The notes under the pieces: generated by a model | Told to the model about the DNA's origin: nothing | The model's input: the letters and a program-made list of their open reading frames with translations, nothing else | Databases searched by the model: none | Source of the DNA: an uncultured Gemmiger sp. | Lineage (GTDB): Bacteria; Bacillota; Clostridia; Oscillospirales; Ruminococcaceae | DNA length: 64,000 nucleotides | Reading direction: 5' to 3' | Assembly (NCBI GenBank): GCA_944386225.1 | Contig: CALXAH010000017.1 | Span: 1-64,000, forward strand | Made by a program: the position numbers and the translations under genes | Shown here: positions 57,834-64,000 of the stretch, in pieces | Layout: each line of letters opens with the position of its first letter | Numbering within the stretch: position 1 is the stretch's first letter

Positions 57834-59075
57834 TTATTCGGCAATGGTTTGGTAGATGGTTTCCAGGGCCCGGCTGTTGCGCTGCGGGTCATGGGTGACG
57901 AGGGCGCGCTGCCGGGCGGCGCGCCCCAGTTCGGCGGCATAGGCCGGATCGTCCAGAAGCCGCAGCAGGGCGGCGGAGAGGGCCTCCGTATCGGCCGGAG
58001 GATAAAGCAGGGCTTCCTGCTCATGGGCGGCCATGCCCGGCACACCGCCGGTATCGGCCGCCACACAGGGCATCCCCAGCAGCATGGCTTCGCCCAGGGA
58101 GTTGGGGCTGTTCTCAATGGAAGAGCAGAGCACAAACACGCTGGCGCTCTGCATCTGGCGCAGCATCCCGGCCTCGTCCAGCGGGCCGGTGTATCGGATG
58201 GCGTGGGCCACCTCCAGCTGCCGGGCCAGCGTTTCCAGATACCGTTGGTACGGGAACATCCAGCGGATCACCGGGCGCAGCAGCGGGCCTTTGTCCAGCG
58301 GGGGCCAGCCCGCCACCCGCACCGTCAGATCCGGGTAGCGACGCAGCACCGCGGGCAGCGCCTGGATCAGCCGGTGCAGCCCTTTCAGCGGGTAGTTCCC
58401 CTGGGTGAGGAACACCACCGGCTTTTCCGGCATACCCGGCCAGCGGGCGGTGTAAAAGGCGGGGCGCAGAATCTCCCCGCAGGGATAGTAGGCGGCGTGC
58501 GGGGCCAGCCGGGCCAGCTGGGCTTTGTCCCAGGGGGTGCGGCCGCTCACGTGGGCGGTACCGGCCAGCAGAGCGGCCTCTCGGGTCGCCTGGGTATCAA
58601 ACCAGGCCTGTTTTTTGTCCAGCAGGCCCCCCGGCACCAGCTTGTCCACCAGGCGCTGGGCCGGGCAGGAACCGCAGTATTCCGCGGGCACGCCGTCCAA
58701 CAAATGTTCCGCACAGGGGCCCATCAGGCCCTGGATGGTCACCAGGGTGCGCCGTGGCCCGGCCGCCGCCAGCAGCGCGGAGGCCGCCGGGTACTCGGTG
58801 CCCCAGATCTGCACCAGATCGGGCTGTTCCCGGGCCAGCAGCTCGGCAAAATCCGCCTGCTCGCCCCGGGGCAGCACCCAGAAACGCACACCGTCGGCCT
58901 CCACCGGTTTGGGCTGCGGGCCCACGGCGGCGTTTACCGAGGCGATCACCAGTTCCACCCGGCCGCGCAGCTGGCCCAGCATACCGTCCAGCCAGCCGCC
59001 GCCCACCGGGGCGGGCAGGCCCAGCGCCCGGGCAGCCGGGGTCATGGTGACGCTTACGAGCCAGAGAACCTTCAT
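57834..59075 (-). CDS. GT4 glycosyltransferase
   Basis: 413 aa, GT-B. MKVLWLVSVTMTPAARALGL opens the acceptor domain; VVFLTQGNYPLKGLHRLIQA and ENSPNSLGEAMLLGMPCVAA form the donor site (E-x7-E). Cys residues near GVPAEYCGSCPAQRLVDKLV are unusual for the family. ATG 59075 with GGAGG seven bases upstream, overlapping the upstream stop as ATGA. Confidence 0.9.
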   Translation of the reverse strand: MKVLWLVSVTMTPAARALGLPAPVGGGWLDGMLGQLRGRVELVIASVNAAVGPQPKPVEADGVRFWVLPRGEQADFAELLAREQPDLVQIWGTEYPAASALLAAAGPRRTLVTIQGLMGPCAEHLLDGVPAEYCGSCPAQRLVDKLVPGGLLDKKQAWFDTQATREAALLAGTAHVSGRTPWDKAQLARLAPHAAYYPCGEILRPAFYTARWPGMPEKPVVFLTQGNYPLKGLHRLIQALPAVLRRYPDLTVRVAGWPPLDKGPLLRPVIRWMFPYQRYLETLARQLEVAHAIRYTGPLDEAGMLRQMQSASVFVLCSSIENSPNSLGEAMLLGMPCVAADTGGVPGMAAHEQEALLYPPADTEALSAALLRLLDDPAYAAELGRAARQRALVTHDPQRNSRALETIYQTIAE

Positions 59076-60310
59076 TGTATTTCCTCCGTTTGCAGTCCGT
59101 CGGCCAGGGCCTGGGCCACCGCGGCCGGGGTGTTGGCCCAAAACAGCCGCTCGGCCTGCTGCCAGGGCAGGCGGTCGCGGCCCTTGGTTTGCAGAAACTC
59201 CGCCACCCGGGCGCAGACCTGAGGGCCTGTGCCCTCGTCTTCATAGACCACGCAGGCCAGCGGCCAGCGGGCCAGCGCCTCCCGGGCCGGGTCGTCCCGG
59301 CGTTTGAGCAGCGCCAGCACCGGCTTGCCCGCGGCAAAATACTCATACAGTTTGCTGGGCACCTGGTCGTTGTTGTCGTTGCCCAGATGCACCAGCACAT
59401 CGGCGGCCCCCACCCGGGCGGCGGCTTCCGCCGGGGATACCGGGCCCTGGATGCGCAGCCGGTTCCCCAGCTGCTTTTGGGCGGCGGCGGGGGTATCGGC
59501 GGGGTAGTTTTCCCAGCCCGGGCCCACAAAGGCCAGCCGCACCCCGGGCAGGTTCATGGCAGAAAACAGGGCCAGCGCAAAATGCGGGGTGCGCAGCGCC
59601 GGATACAGGCTGCCCGCAAACAGGCATTCCATCGTATCGTCCGCCTTTTCGGCCCGGGACGAAGCCGGGGGCGGGGTCAGGCTGGGGAATTCCAGCACCC
59701 GGGTCTTGCCCCGGAAGGCCCCCAGCACACAGCCGGGCTCCTCCAGCGCCGCGTGCATCCGCTCGGTAACAAAAATTTTGTCCATGGCCGCCCAGAGTGC
59801 CTCTTCCCGGGCGGGGGTGGGGTCGTTGGGATGGTCGTTGGCATAGGGGTCCATGCACCAGACCGCCCGCCGGGCCTCAGTCTGAGCCCGGGCAAGGGCC
59901 AGCGCCCCCTCATAGGGGGAGGCCACCGCCACCATCCAGTCATAACCGGTCCGGGATTCCAGAAAACGGCGCACGGTTTCCTGCCGCCGGGGACGGTGCA
60001 GCGCCAGTTTGCGCACCGCCGCCAGCGCCGCCGCCGGATGGGCGGCCAGCCGCAGCAGCCGCACCGGCACCGGTGTGCCGCCGGGGTTGCCGTGTTCCAG
60101 GCAGTGTTCCATGCAGGCCTCGTCCGCAAAGGGCAGGCAACGGTGGGACGCCGCCCAGGGGGCGGGCAGCGGCGGGACGGCGCCGTCGTTCAGCTCCAGC
60201 AGATCGACGGTATGGCCGGCCCGGGCCAGCTGTTCCCCCACCCGGCAGGCCAGGCGGGGGTTGGGGGCCAGGGGGTATTCCACCCGGTCCAGGATCAAAA
60301 GCAATTTCAT
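59072..60310 (-). CDS. GT4-like (GT-B) glycosyltransferase
   Basis: 412 aa. MKLLLILDRVEYPLAPNPRL and a C-terminal donor region with DVLVHLGNDNNDQVPSKLYE YFAAGKPVLALL. The SKLYEYFAAGKPVLA stretch matches the donor end of capsule-type GT-B enzymes, but the classic E-x7-E is altered. A weak match in the first half makes the acceptor side unclear. ATG 60310 follows CAAGGAG. Confidence 0.82.
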   Translation of the reverse strand: MKLLLILDRVEYPLAPNPRLACRVGEQLARAGHTVDLLELNDGAVPPLPAPWAASHRCLPFADEACMEHCLEHGNPGGTPVPVRLLRLAAHPAAALAAVRKLALHRPRRQETVRRFLESRTGYDWMVAVASPYEGALALARAQTEARRAVWCMDPYANDHPNDPTPAREEALWAAMDKIFVTERMHAALEEPGCVLGAFRGKTRVLEFPSLTPPPASSRAEKADDTMECLFAGSLYPALRTPHFALALFSAMNLPGVRLAFVGPGWENYPADTPAAAQKQLGNRLRIQGPVSPAEAAARVGAADVLVHLGNDNNDQVPSKLYEYFAAGKPVLALLKRRDDPAREALARWPLACVVYEDEGTGPQVCARVAEFLQTKGRDRLPWQQAERLFWANTPAAVAQALADGLQTEEIQ

Positions 60311-60339
60311 GTTGGCAGCTCCTTGGCCAGACGGCCGGT

Positions 60340-61317
60340 TTATACCCCGCCGGGCAGGCAGCGGCGGCAGAGGGCCCGGTACAGCGGCCGGGCACAAAGG
60401 GTAAGCAGCGCCGCCGCCTTGAGCCAGGCGGCCAGACCGCGGCAGGTCAGCGCCCGGCCCAGTTCCGCCCGCAGCCGCCGGCGCACATCGCTGTGCAGGG
60501 GCGCAAAGTCCGGGGAAGCGGGCTGGCGCAACACCATGCTGTCGATAAACAGCAGTTTTTCATAGTGGAAGGCCCAGGCGGCGGATTCCAGCCCGGTACC
60601 GGCGGCGTCGGCTAAAATCGCGTCGGCCACGGCCAGATGATCCGCCAGCTGGGCGGGGCCGGGCAGCCGGTGGCTGGCGGAGGTGTCCACCTGCCGGTAG
60701 CCGTAGCCGGGCCACTGGGTGGCCGCCGCCCGCTCACAGCGGGCCAGCAGCTGCCAGTTGGCCAGCAGATCCTCGTTGTGGCGTACCTGAGCAGGAAAGC
60801 GAAAACCTTCAAACAGGCTTCTGTGATACAGCTTGCTGCACAGGCCCCAGTTCATCCCCTGCGCCTGCCGCAGCAGGGCGGCGCGGATATCGTCGCCGGT
60901 AAGGGTCACGGCGGGCGCATCCGGCGCGGGGGCGGGGCGCTCGCCGGTAAAGCGGCACATGGCACAGGCGGCCACAGTGGCTTCCCGTTCCCGGGCCAGG
61001 GACAGCAGACGGGTCAGATGCTCCGGCGGGAGCCAGTCGTCCCCGTCCACAAAGCAGAGCCACTCGCCCCGGGCGGCCTCCAGCCCGGTCTGCCGGGCGG
61101 CGGCGGGGCCGGCGTTGGCCTGGTGGATCACCCGGAACCGGGAATCGGCGGCCGCGGCCTCATCACAGGCGGCCGGGCTTTCGTCGGTGGAACCGTCATC
61201 CACCAGGATACATTCCCAGGCCGGGTGGCTCTGGGCGGTGATGCTGGCCAGGCAGGGGGCCAGCCAGGGCCCGGCGTTGTACACCGGGATAATCAGGGAG
61301 ATCAGGGTCTCGTTCAC
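60340..61317 (-). CDS. GT2 glycosyltransferase
   Basis: 325 aa. LISLIIPVYNAGPWLAPCLA, CILVDDGSTDESPAACDEA, NAGPAAARQTGLEAARG and WLCFVDGDDWLPPEHL form the GT-A core. GTG start, overlapping the upstream GT4 stop as GTGA. The gene order GT4-GT2 repeats several times in this operon. Confidence 0.9.
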   Translation of the reverse strand: MNETLISLIIPVYNAGPWLAPCLASITAQSHPAWECILVDDGSTDESPAACDEAAAADSRFRVIHQANAGPAAARQTGLEAARGEWLCFVDGDDWLPPEHLTRLLSLAREREATVAACAMCRFTGERPAPAPDAPAVTLTGDDIRAALLRQAQGMNWGLCSKLYHRSLFEGFRFPAQVRHNEDLLANWQLLARCERAAATQWPGYGYRQVDTSASHRLPGPAQLADHLAVADAILADAAGTGLESAAWAFHYEKLLFIDSMVLRQPASPDFAPLHSDVRRRLRAELGRALTCRGLAAWLKAAALLTLCARPLYRALCRRCLPGGV

Positions 61318-62420
61318 GGCATATCCTCCCCGTAGGCATGCAGATAGAATCGCTGCAGATACCGGGCGGTATCCACAATATCGTAGTGGGCGGCGCGCAC
61401 CTGTTCCAGCGCGCGGGGGTTGCGGCCGGGCAGCGGTGCTGCCAGAACCTTCGCCCAGGCAGGCGCATCGTTCAGCGGCAAAAACTGCACCCCGTCGGCG
61501 ATGGCGGCGCTGCGGTCCACCACATCGGACACATAGCAGGGCAGGCCCGCGGCCTGGGCCTCCACCATGGTGACCGGCAGCCCCTCAAACAGGCTGGGCA
61601 ATAAGAAAGCGTCCATGGCATCGTAGCAGGCGGCGGTATCCCGGCGCAGGCCCGCAAAGACCACCTTGTCGATCAGATTCAGGGCTTCGGCCTTGCGGCG
61701 CACCTCCTCCTCCAGCGGGCCGGCGCCCACCAGAAGCAGCCGGGCCTGGGGGCAGCGGGCAGCCAATGCGGCAAAGATCTCCAGCAGATACCCGTGGTTT
61801 TTCTGCTGGTTGAACCGGCCCACATGGCCCAGCACCCGATGCTCCGGCAAAAAGCCAAAGCTGGCCCGCATGGTTTCCCGCCGGGCCGGGTCAAAGGCAA
61901 AAGCCGCCGCGTCCACCCCGTTGGGCAGAAAGACAAAGGGCTTGCCCCGGAACAGGGCTTTGCCGGCCTCCTGCCCGCAGGCGAACCGGTCGGTAAGTTC
62001 AAAGTTGAAGAACCAGGACATGGAGGCATCCAGCAAACCGATCAGGTTACGCTCGCTGGAGGTATTGTGGCTGTGCCCGGCCCGCACCGGTACCCCGTGG
62101 CGGCAGGCTACGTGGTTATAGAACATGCCGAAGCCGCTGTAATGGCCGTGTACCACCTTGTACTCCGGGTGATCGGCAAAGAAGCGGTTCAGCTGATGCA
62201 GATACCGGGGCAGGTTCAGATCCTGCCGGACGGTCAGCTTGGTGATCTGCCCGCCCAGCGCGGTGATCTCCTCATCAAAAAAGCAGGGCATATCAAAATG
62301 GTAGAGGAAGTCAAACTGCACCCGCTGCCGGTCGATGGCGCGGTACACGTTCATGATAAAGTTTTCCATGCCGCCCGCGTTCATGGCGGGCACCACCTGC
62401 AGCACCCGGACCGGAGCCAT
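61314..62420 (-). CDS. GT4 glycosyltransferase (EpsF-like)
   Basis: 368 aa, GT-B. VRVLQVVPAMNAGGMENFIM at the start; RVLGHVGRFNQQKNHGYLLE and SLFEGLPVTMVEAQAAGLPC (E-x7-E) in the donor domain. The GGMENF start is typical of capsule/EPS GT4 proteins such as EpsF. First gene of the long GT operon, behind a good promoter and an 18-bp palindrome. Confidence 0.92.
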   Translation of the reverse strand: MAPVRVLQVVPAMNAGGMENFIMNVYRAIDRQRVQFDFLYHFDMPCFFDEEITALGGQITKLTVRQDLNLPRYLHQLNRFFADHPEYKVVHGHYSGFGMFYNHVACRHGVPVRAGHSHNTSSERNLIGLLDASMSWFFNFELTDRFACGQEAGKALFRGKPFVFLPNGVDAAAFAFDPARRETMRASFGFLPEHRVLGHVGRFNQQKNHGYLLEIFAALAARCPQARLLLVGAGPLEEEVRRKAEALNLIDKVVFAGLRRDTAACYDAMDAFLLPSLFEGLPVTMVEAQAAGLPCYVSDVVDRSAAIADGVQFLPLNDAPAWAKVLAAPLPGRNPRALEQVRAAHYDIVDTARYLQRFYLHAYGEDMP

Positions 62421-62460
62421 CGGCGCACCTCCCCGCCGGGCAAAAACGCCCGGTTTCTGC

Positions 62461-62478
62461 GGTATGCCAGGGCATACC
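62461..62478. repeat. 18-bp palindrome downstream of the GT-operon promoter
   Basis: GGTATGCC-AG-GGCATACC, perfect arms of 8, lies roughly 5-25 bases after the expected transcription start. It could be a repressor operator or an RNA hairpin. Confidence 0.6.
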
Positions 62479-62490
62479 TATATAGTGTAT

Positions 62491-62519
62491 ATTATAGGCG
62501 AAAACCGGGCAGTTTGCAA
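62491..62519 (-). promoter_or_regulatory. promoter of the large glycosyltransferase operon
   Basis: Minus strand TTGCAA (62519-62514), 17-bp spacer, perfect TATAAT (62496-62491). It drives the genes from 62420 leftward, about 8.5 kb to the fdtA promoter. Confidence 0.85.
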
Positions 62520-62559
62520 CAAAAAGGGCGGGCGGCACAAAGCTGTGCCGCCCGCCCTT
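62519..62559 (-). terminator. ireB terminator
   Basis: A 16-bp perfect stem (62524-62539 with 62544-62559), loop of 4, T5 on the minus strand. Confidence 0.9.
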
Positions 62560-62568
62560 GCGGGTTCG

Positions 62569-62814
62569 TTACAGGGTGATGAAGTTGCGCACCAGCGCCT
62601 GGAGAAGATCGTCCCGGTCCACTTTGCGAATGATGGAGCGGGCGTTCTTGTAGGTGGTGATATAGGTGGGATCCTCGGAAAGGATGTAGCCTACGATCTG
62701 GTTGATGGGATTATACCCCTTTTCTTTCAGCGCGTCGTACACTTCCTGCATAATGGCGCGGATCTCCTGATCCCGCTCGTCCCGGATGGAGAAAATGGCG
62801 GTGGGTTCGGACAT
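62569..62814 (-). CDS. IreB family regulatory phosphoprotein
   Basis: 81 aa. YDALKEKGYNPINQIVGYIL and DPTYITTYKNARSIIRKVDR are diagnostic of IreB (DUF965). In Enterococcus it is phosphorylated near its N-terminus by the PASTA kinase IreK and affects cephalosporin tolerance. Thr5 is at a matching place (MSEPTAIFSIRDE). The only PASTA/kinase-like protein in the window (17737-19404) lacks catalytic residues, so an active kinase must be elsewhere. Confidence 0.95.
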   Translation of the reverse strand: MSEPTAIFSIRDERDQEIRAIMQEVYDALKEKGYNPINQIVGYILSEDPTYITTYKNARSIIRKVDRDDLLQALVRNFITL

Positions 62815-62853
62815 GGAGCATACCCCCTCTTTGCTAAAATAAACTATGGTAAC

Positions 62854-62882
62854 AGTATACCCCAGCCCCCGGGAAAATTCAA
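62854..62882 (-). promoter_or_regulatory. ireB promoter
   Basis: Minus strand TTGAAT (62882-62877), 17-bp spacer, TATACT (62859-62854). Confidence 0.78.
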
Positions 62883-62900
62883 GGCGTATTTCGTGACAAT

Positions 62901-63764
62901 TCAGACACGGATCAGGCCGGTGAAATAGTCCTGCATGGCGCGGGCATCCTCGGCCTGGGTACCGGCGGACTCACAGATGATGATGGGGGCAAGGCCCCGG
63001 GCGGCGCACAGATCCAGCAGCGGCTCATAGGGCGGGCCAAACACGGTATCCTCGAAGGTCAGATGCCGCTTTTCGCCCCCGGCGGTATACTCGATCTTGC
63101 TGAAATGGGAGTGGAAGCACCGGGCCCGGTCGTCGCCCAGCGCCTCGGCCATCCGGTCCAGGATGGCCGCGAACTGTTCCTTGCCGCCCACCCCGCCCAG
63201 GGTGCGGGCGTTCAGGTGGCCGAAGTCGATACAGGGGGTGATGCGCTTGTCCACACTGCACAGGGCCAGCACCTCTTCCAGATCGCCCAGCTGGTTGATC
63301 TTGCCCATGGTTTCGGGGCAGAGGGTGATGTCCCCGTAGCCCGCTTCGTCCACGGCGGCCTGGGCCCGGGCCATGGTGTCCAGGGCTTTGCGCAGGGCTT
63401 CTTCCCGGCTCTGCTTGCCGCAGCTGCCCGCGTGGAAGATCACCCGGCTGCCGCCCAAAGCACGCACCGTCCGGCAGCTTTGCAGGATGTAGTCCACGCT
63501 GGTCAGGCGCTTGTCCTCTTCCAGGCTGCTCATGCTGATGTAGTAGGGGGCGTGGACGCTGAACCGGATGTCCAGCCCCTCGGCATTGGCCCGGATGGCG
63601 GCGGCGGTCTCGTCGGACAGGCGCACGCCCCGGCCGCACTGGTACTCAAAGGCATGCAGCCCGAACCGGGCAGTATGGGCGGGGATATCCTTGCTGTTCT
63701 TGTAGCCCATGGCCTTGAAACTCTCACTGGTACCGGCGGGGCCGAATCGGATGGTATCGCTCAC
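62901..63764 (-). CDS. TIM-barrel (AP endonuclease family 2-like) protein
   Basis: 287 aa. The Nfo/endonuclease IV-type barrel is visible in DIRFSVHAPYYISMSSLEED, RVIFHAGSCGKQSREEAL, ITLCPETMGKINQLG, TPCIDFGHLNA and CFHSHFSKIEYTAGGEKRHL, each with metal-type His/Glu/Asp residues. It is either an endonuclease IV-like enzyme or a xylose-isomerase-like barrel of other function. GTG 63764 overlaps the yqeG stop as GTGA, with GGGAGG nine bases upstream. Confidence 0.82.
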   Translation of the reverse strand: MSDTIRFGPAGTSESFKAMGYKNSKDIPAHTARFGLHAFEYQCGRGVRLSDETAAAIRANAEGLDIRFSVHAPYYISMSSLEEDKRLTSVDYILQSCRTVRALGGSRVIFHAGSCGKQSREEALRKALDTMARAQAAVDEAGYGDITLCPETMGKINQLGDLEEVLALCSVDKRITPCIDFGHLNARTLGGVGGKEQFAAILDRMAEALGDDRARCFHSHFSKIEYTAGGEKRHLTFEDTVFGPPYEPLLDLCAARGLAPIIICESAGTQAEDARAMQDYFTGLIRV

Positions 63765-64000
63765 AGCAGTTTTCCTCCCTTTTTGTAGTAGCGGCGGACA
63801 AAAGGCTTTTCCAGATGGCGGCGCACCTTGATGCCCCATTTGATCTCCGGCGCCATGGGCTGCACCACCAGCACCGGAACCCCGGCCAGCGCACCGCCCA
63901 GCCGGTCGGTGAACAACTGGTCCCCCACCAGGGCAAATTCCCGGCGGGAAACGCCCAGCTGCCGGGCGGCCTTGCGGATGCCCCAGGGCAGCGGCTTGCA
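63761..64000 (-). CDS. YqeG family HAD-IIIA phosphatase, partial
   Basis: The last 79 residues; the rest lies beyond the window. PLPWGIRKAARQLGVS and FALVGDQLFTDRLGGALAG (HAD motif with the second Asp pair) are typical of YqeG, and the basic end RHLEKPFVRRYYKKGG also fits. The family is broadly conserved in Firmicutes, often next to yqeH/aroE in Bacillus; here it precedes a TIM-barrel gene. Confidence 0.88.
   Translation of the reverse strand, partial: CKPLPWGIRKAARQLGVSRREFALVGDQLFTDRLGGALAGVPVLVVQPMAPEIKWGIKVRRHLEKPFVRRYYKKGGKLL

Noticed and set aside
1..64000. tRNA/rRNA genes, CRISPR, insertion sequences, phage genes
   Set aside because: No T-arm-like motif with tRNA context, no regularly spaced repeats, and no transposase, integrase or phage structural protein seen.

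Overview
The window is high-GC (roughly 65% by eye) Firmicutes chromosome. Several features point to a spore-forming clostridial lineage, probably Oscillospiraceae-like: a dipicolinate synthase pair (dpaA/dpaB), a tRNA-Phe T-box in front of pheST, IreB, MrnC, a CD1247-type protein, YqeG and the YfmF/YfmH peptidase-like pair. Almost every gene runs right to left. The rightward exceptions are the 5-formyl-THF cyclo-ligase gene, murC, T-box-pheST, a small 52-aa gene, punA-mrp, and efp with its zinc-ribbon neighbour. No tRNA or rRNA gene, CRISPR array, insertion sequence or prophage was seen. Many promoters have a clear sigma-A form with a 17-bp spacer.

Layout. (1) 1-6757: a polysaccharide operon, read leftward from a promoter at 6823-6851: rfbC, an ABC exporter (permease plus short ATPase), two long double-domain GT2 glycosyltransferases and a cut membrane protein. 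(2) 6860-17613: DD-carboxypeptidase, 5-formyl-THF cyclo-ligase, dpaA/dpaB, a CCA-enzyme-like protein without the catalytic head, murC, a MazF toxin without a visible antitoxin, acpS, and the T-box with pheS/pheT. (3) 17737-32014: a zinc-ribbon/PASTA pseudokinase, yebC, an rRNA m5C methyltransferase, a 52-aa Ser/Thr/Asn-rich small protein, mrnC, obg, rpmA, rplU, folD, lgt, yfmH/yfmF, a VanY-type peptidase, punA and mrp. (4) 32062-38591: a three-hairpin intergenic element, a GH13 enzyme, an SGNH/MBOAT O-acylation pair, efp, a CD1247-type protein, a conserved hypothetical protein and a DUF2304 protein. (5) 38595-62420: a very large surface-glycan region. (6) 62569-64000: ireB, a TIM-barrel protein and the end of yqeG.

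The glycan region has three parts. 38229-43692 holds lipid-linked sugar functions: DUF2304, polyprenyl-phosphate-type GT2, GT4, a GT2-GtrA fusion and DUF2142. 43796-49890 is a compact operon with a KdsC-like phosphatase, a DRE-TIM (HMG-CoA-lyase-like) aldolase with an extra C-terminal domain, a KdsB-like CMP-sugar synthetase, a GT with sialyltransferase-like motifs, and an ABC exporter whose ATPase carries a Wzt-type C-terminal domain. 49976-62420 holds eleven glycosyltransferase genes and an FdtA/FdtB pair for a dTDP-3-amino-3,6-dideoxyhexose.

The most interesting candidate system is 43796-49890. I read it as a possible route to a CMP-activated 2-keto-3-deoxy sugar acid in a Gram-positive-type organism, with a pyruvate-type aldolase where KdsA or NeuB would be expected. 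Other points of note are the PASTA pseudokinase, the headless CCA-like protein, the 52-aa protein, the co-absence of Prp and the L27 extension, and divergent promoters that share one palindromic -35 hexamer. Functions are read from motifs and gene order only; no database search was possible.
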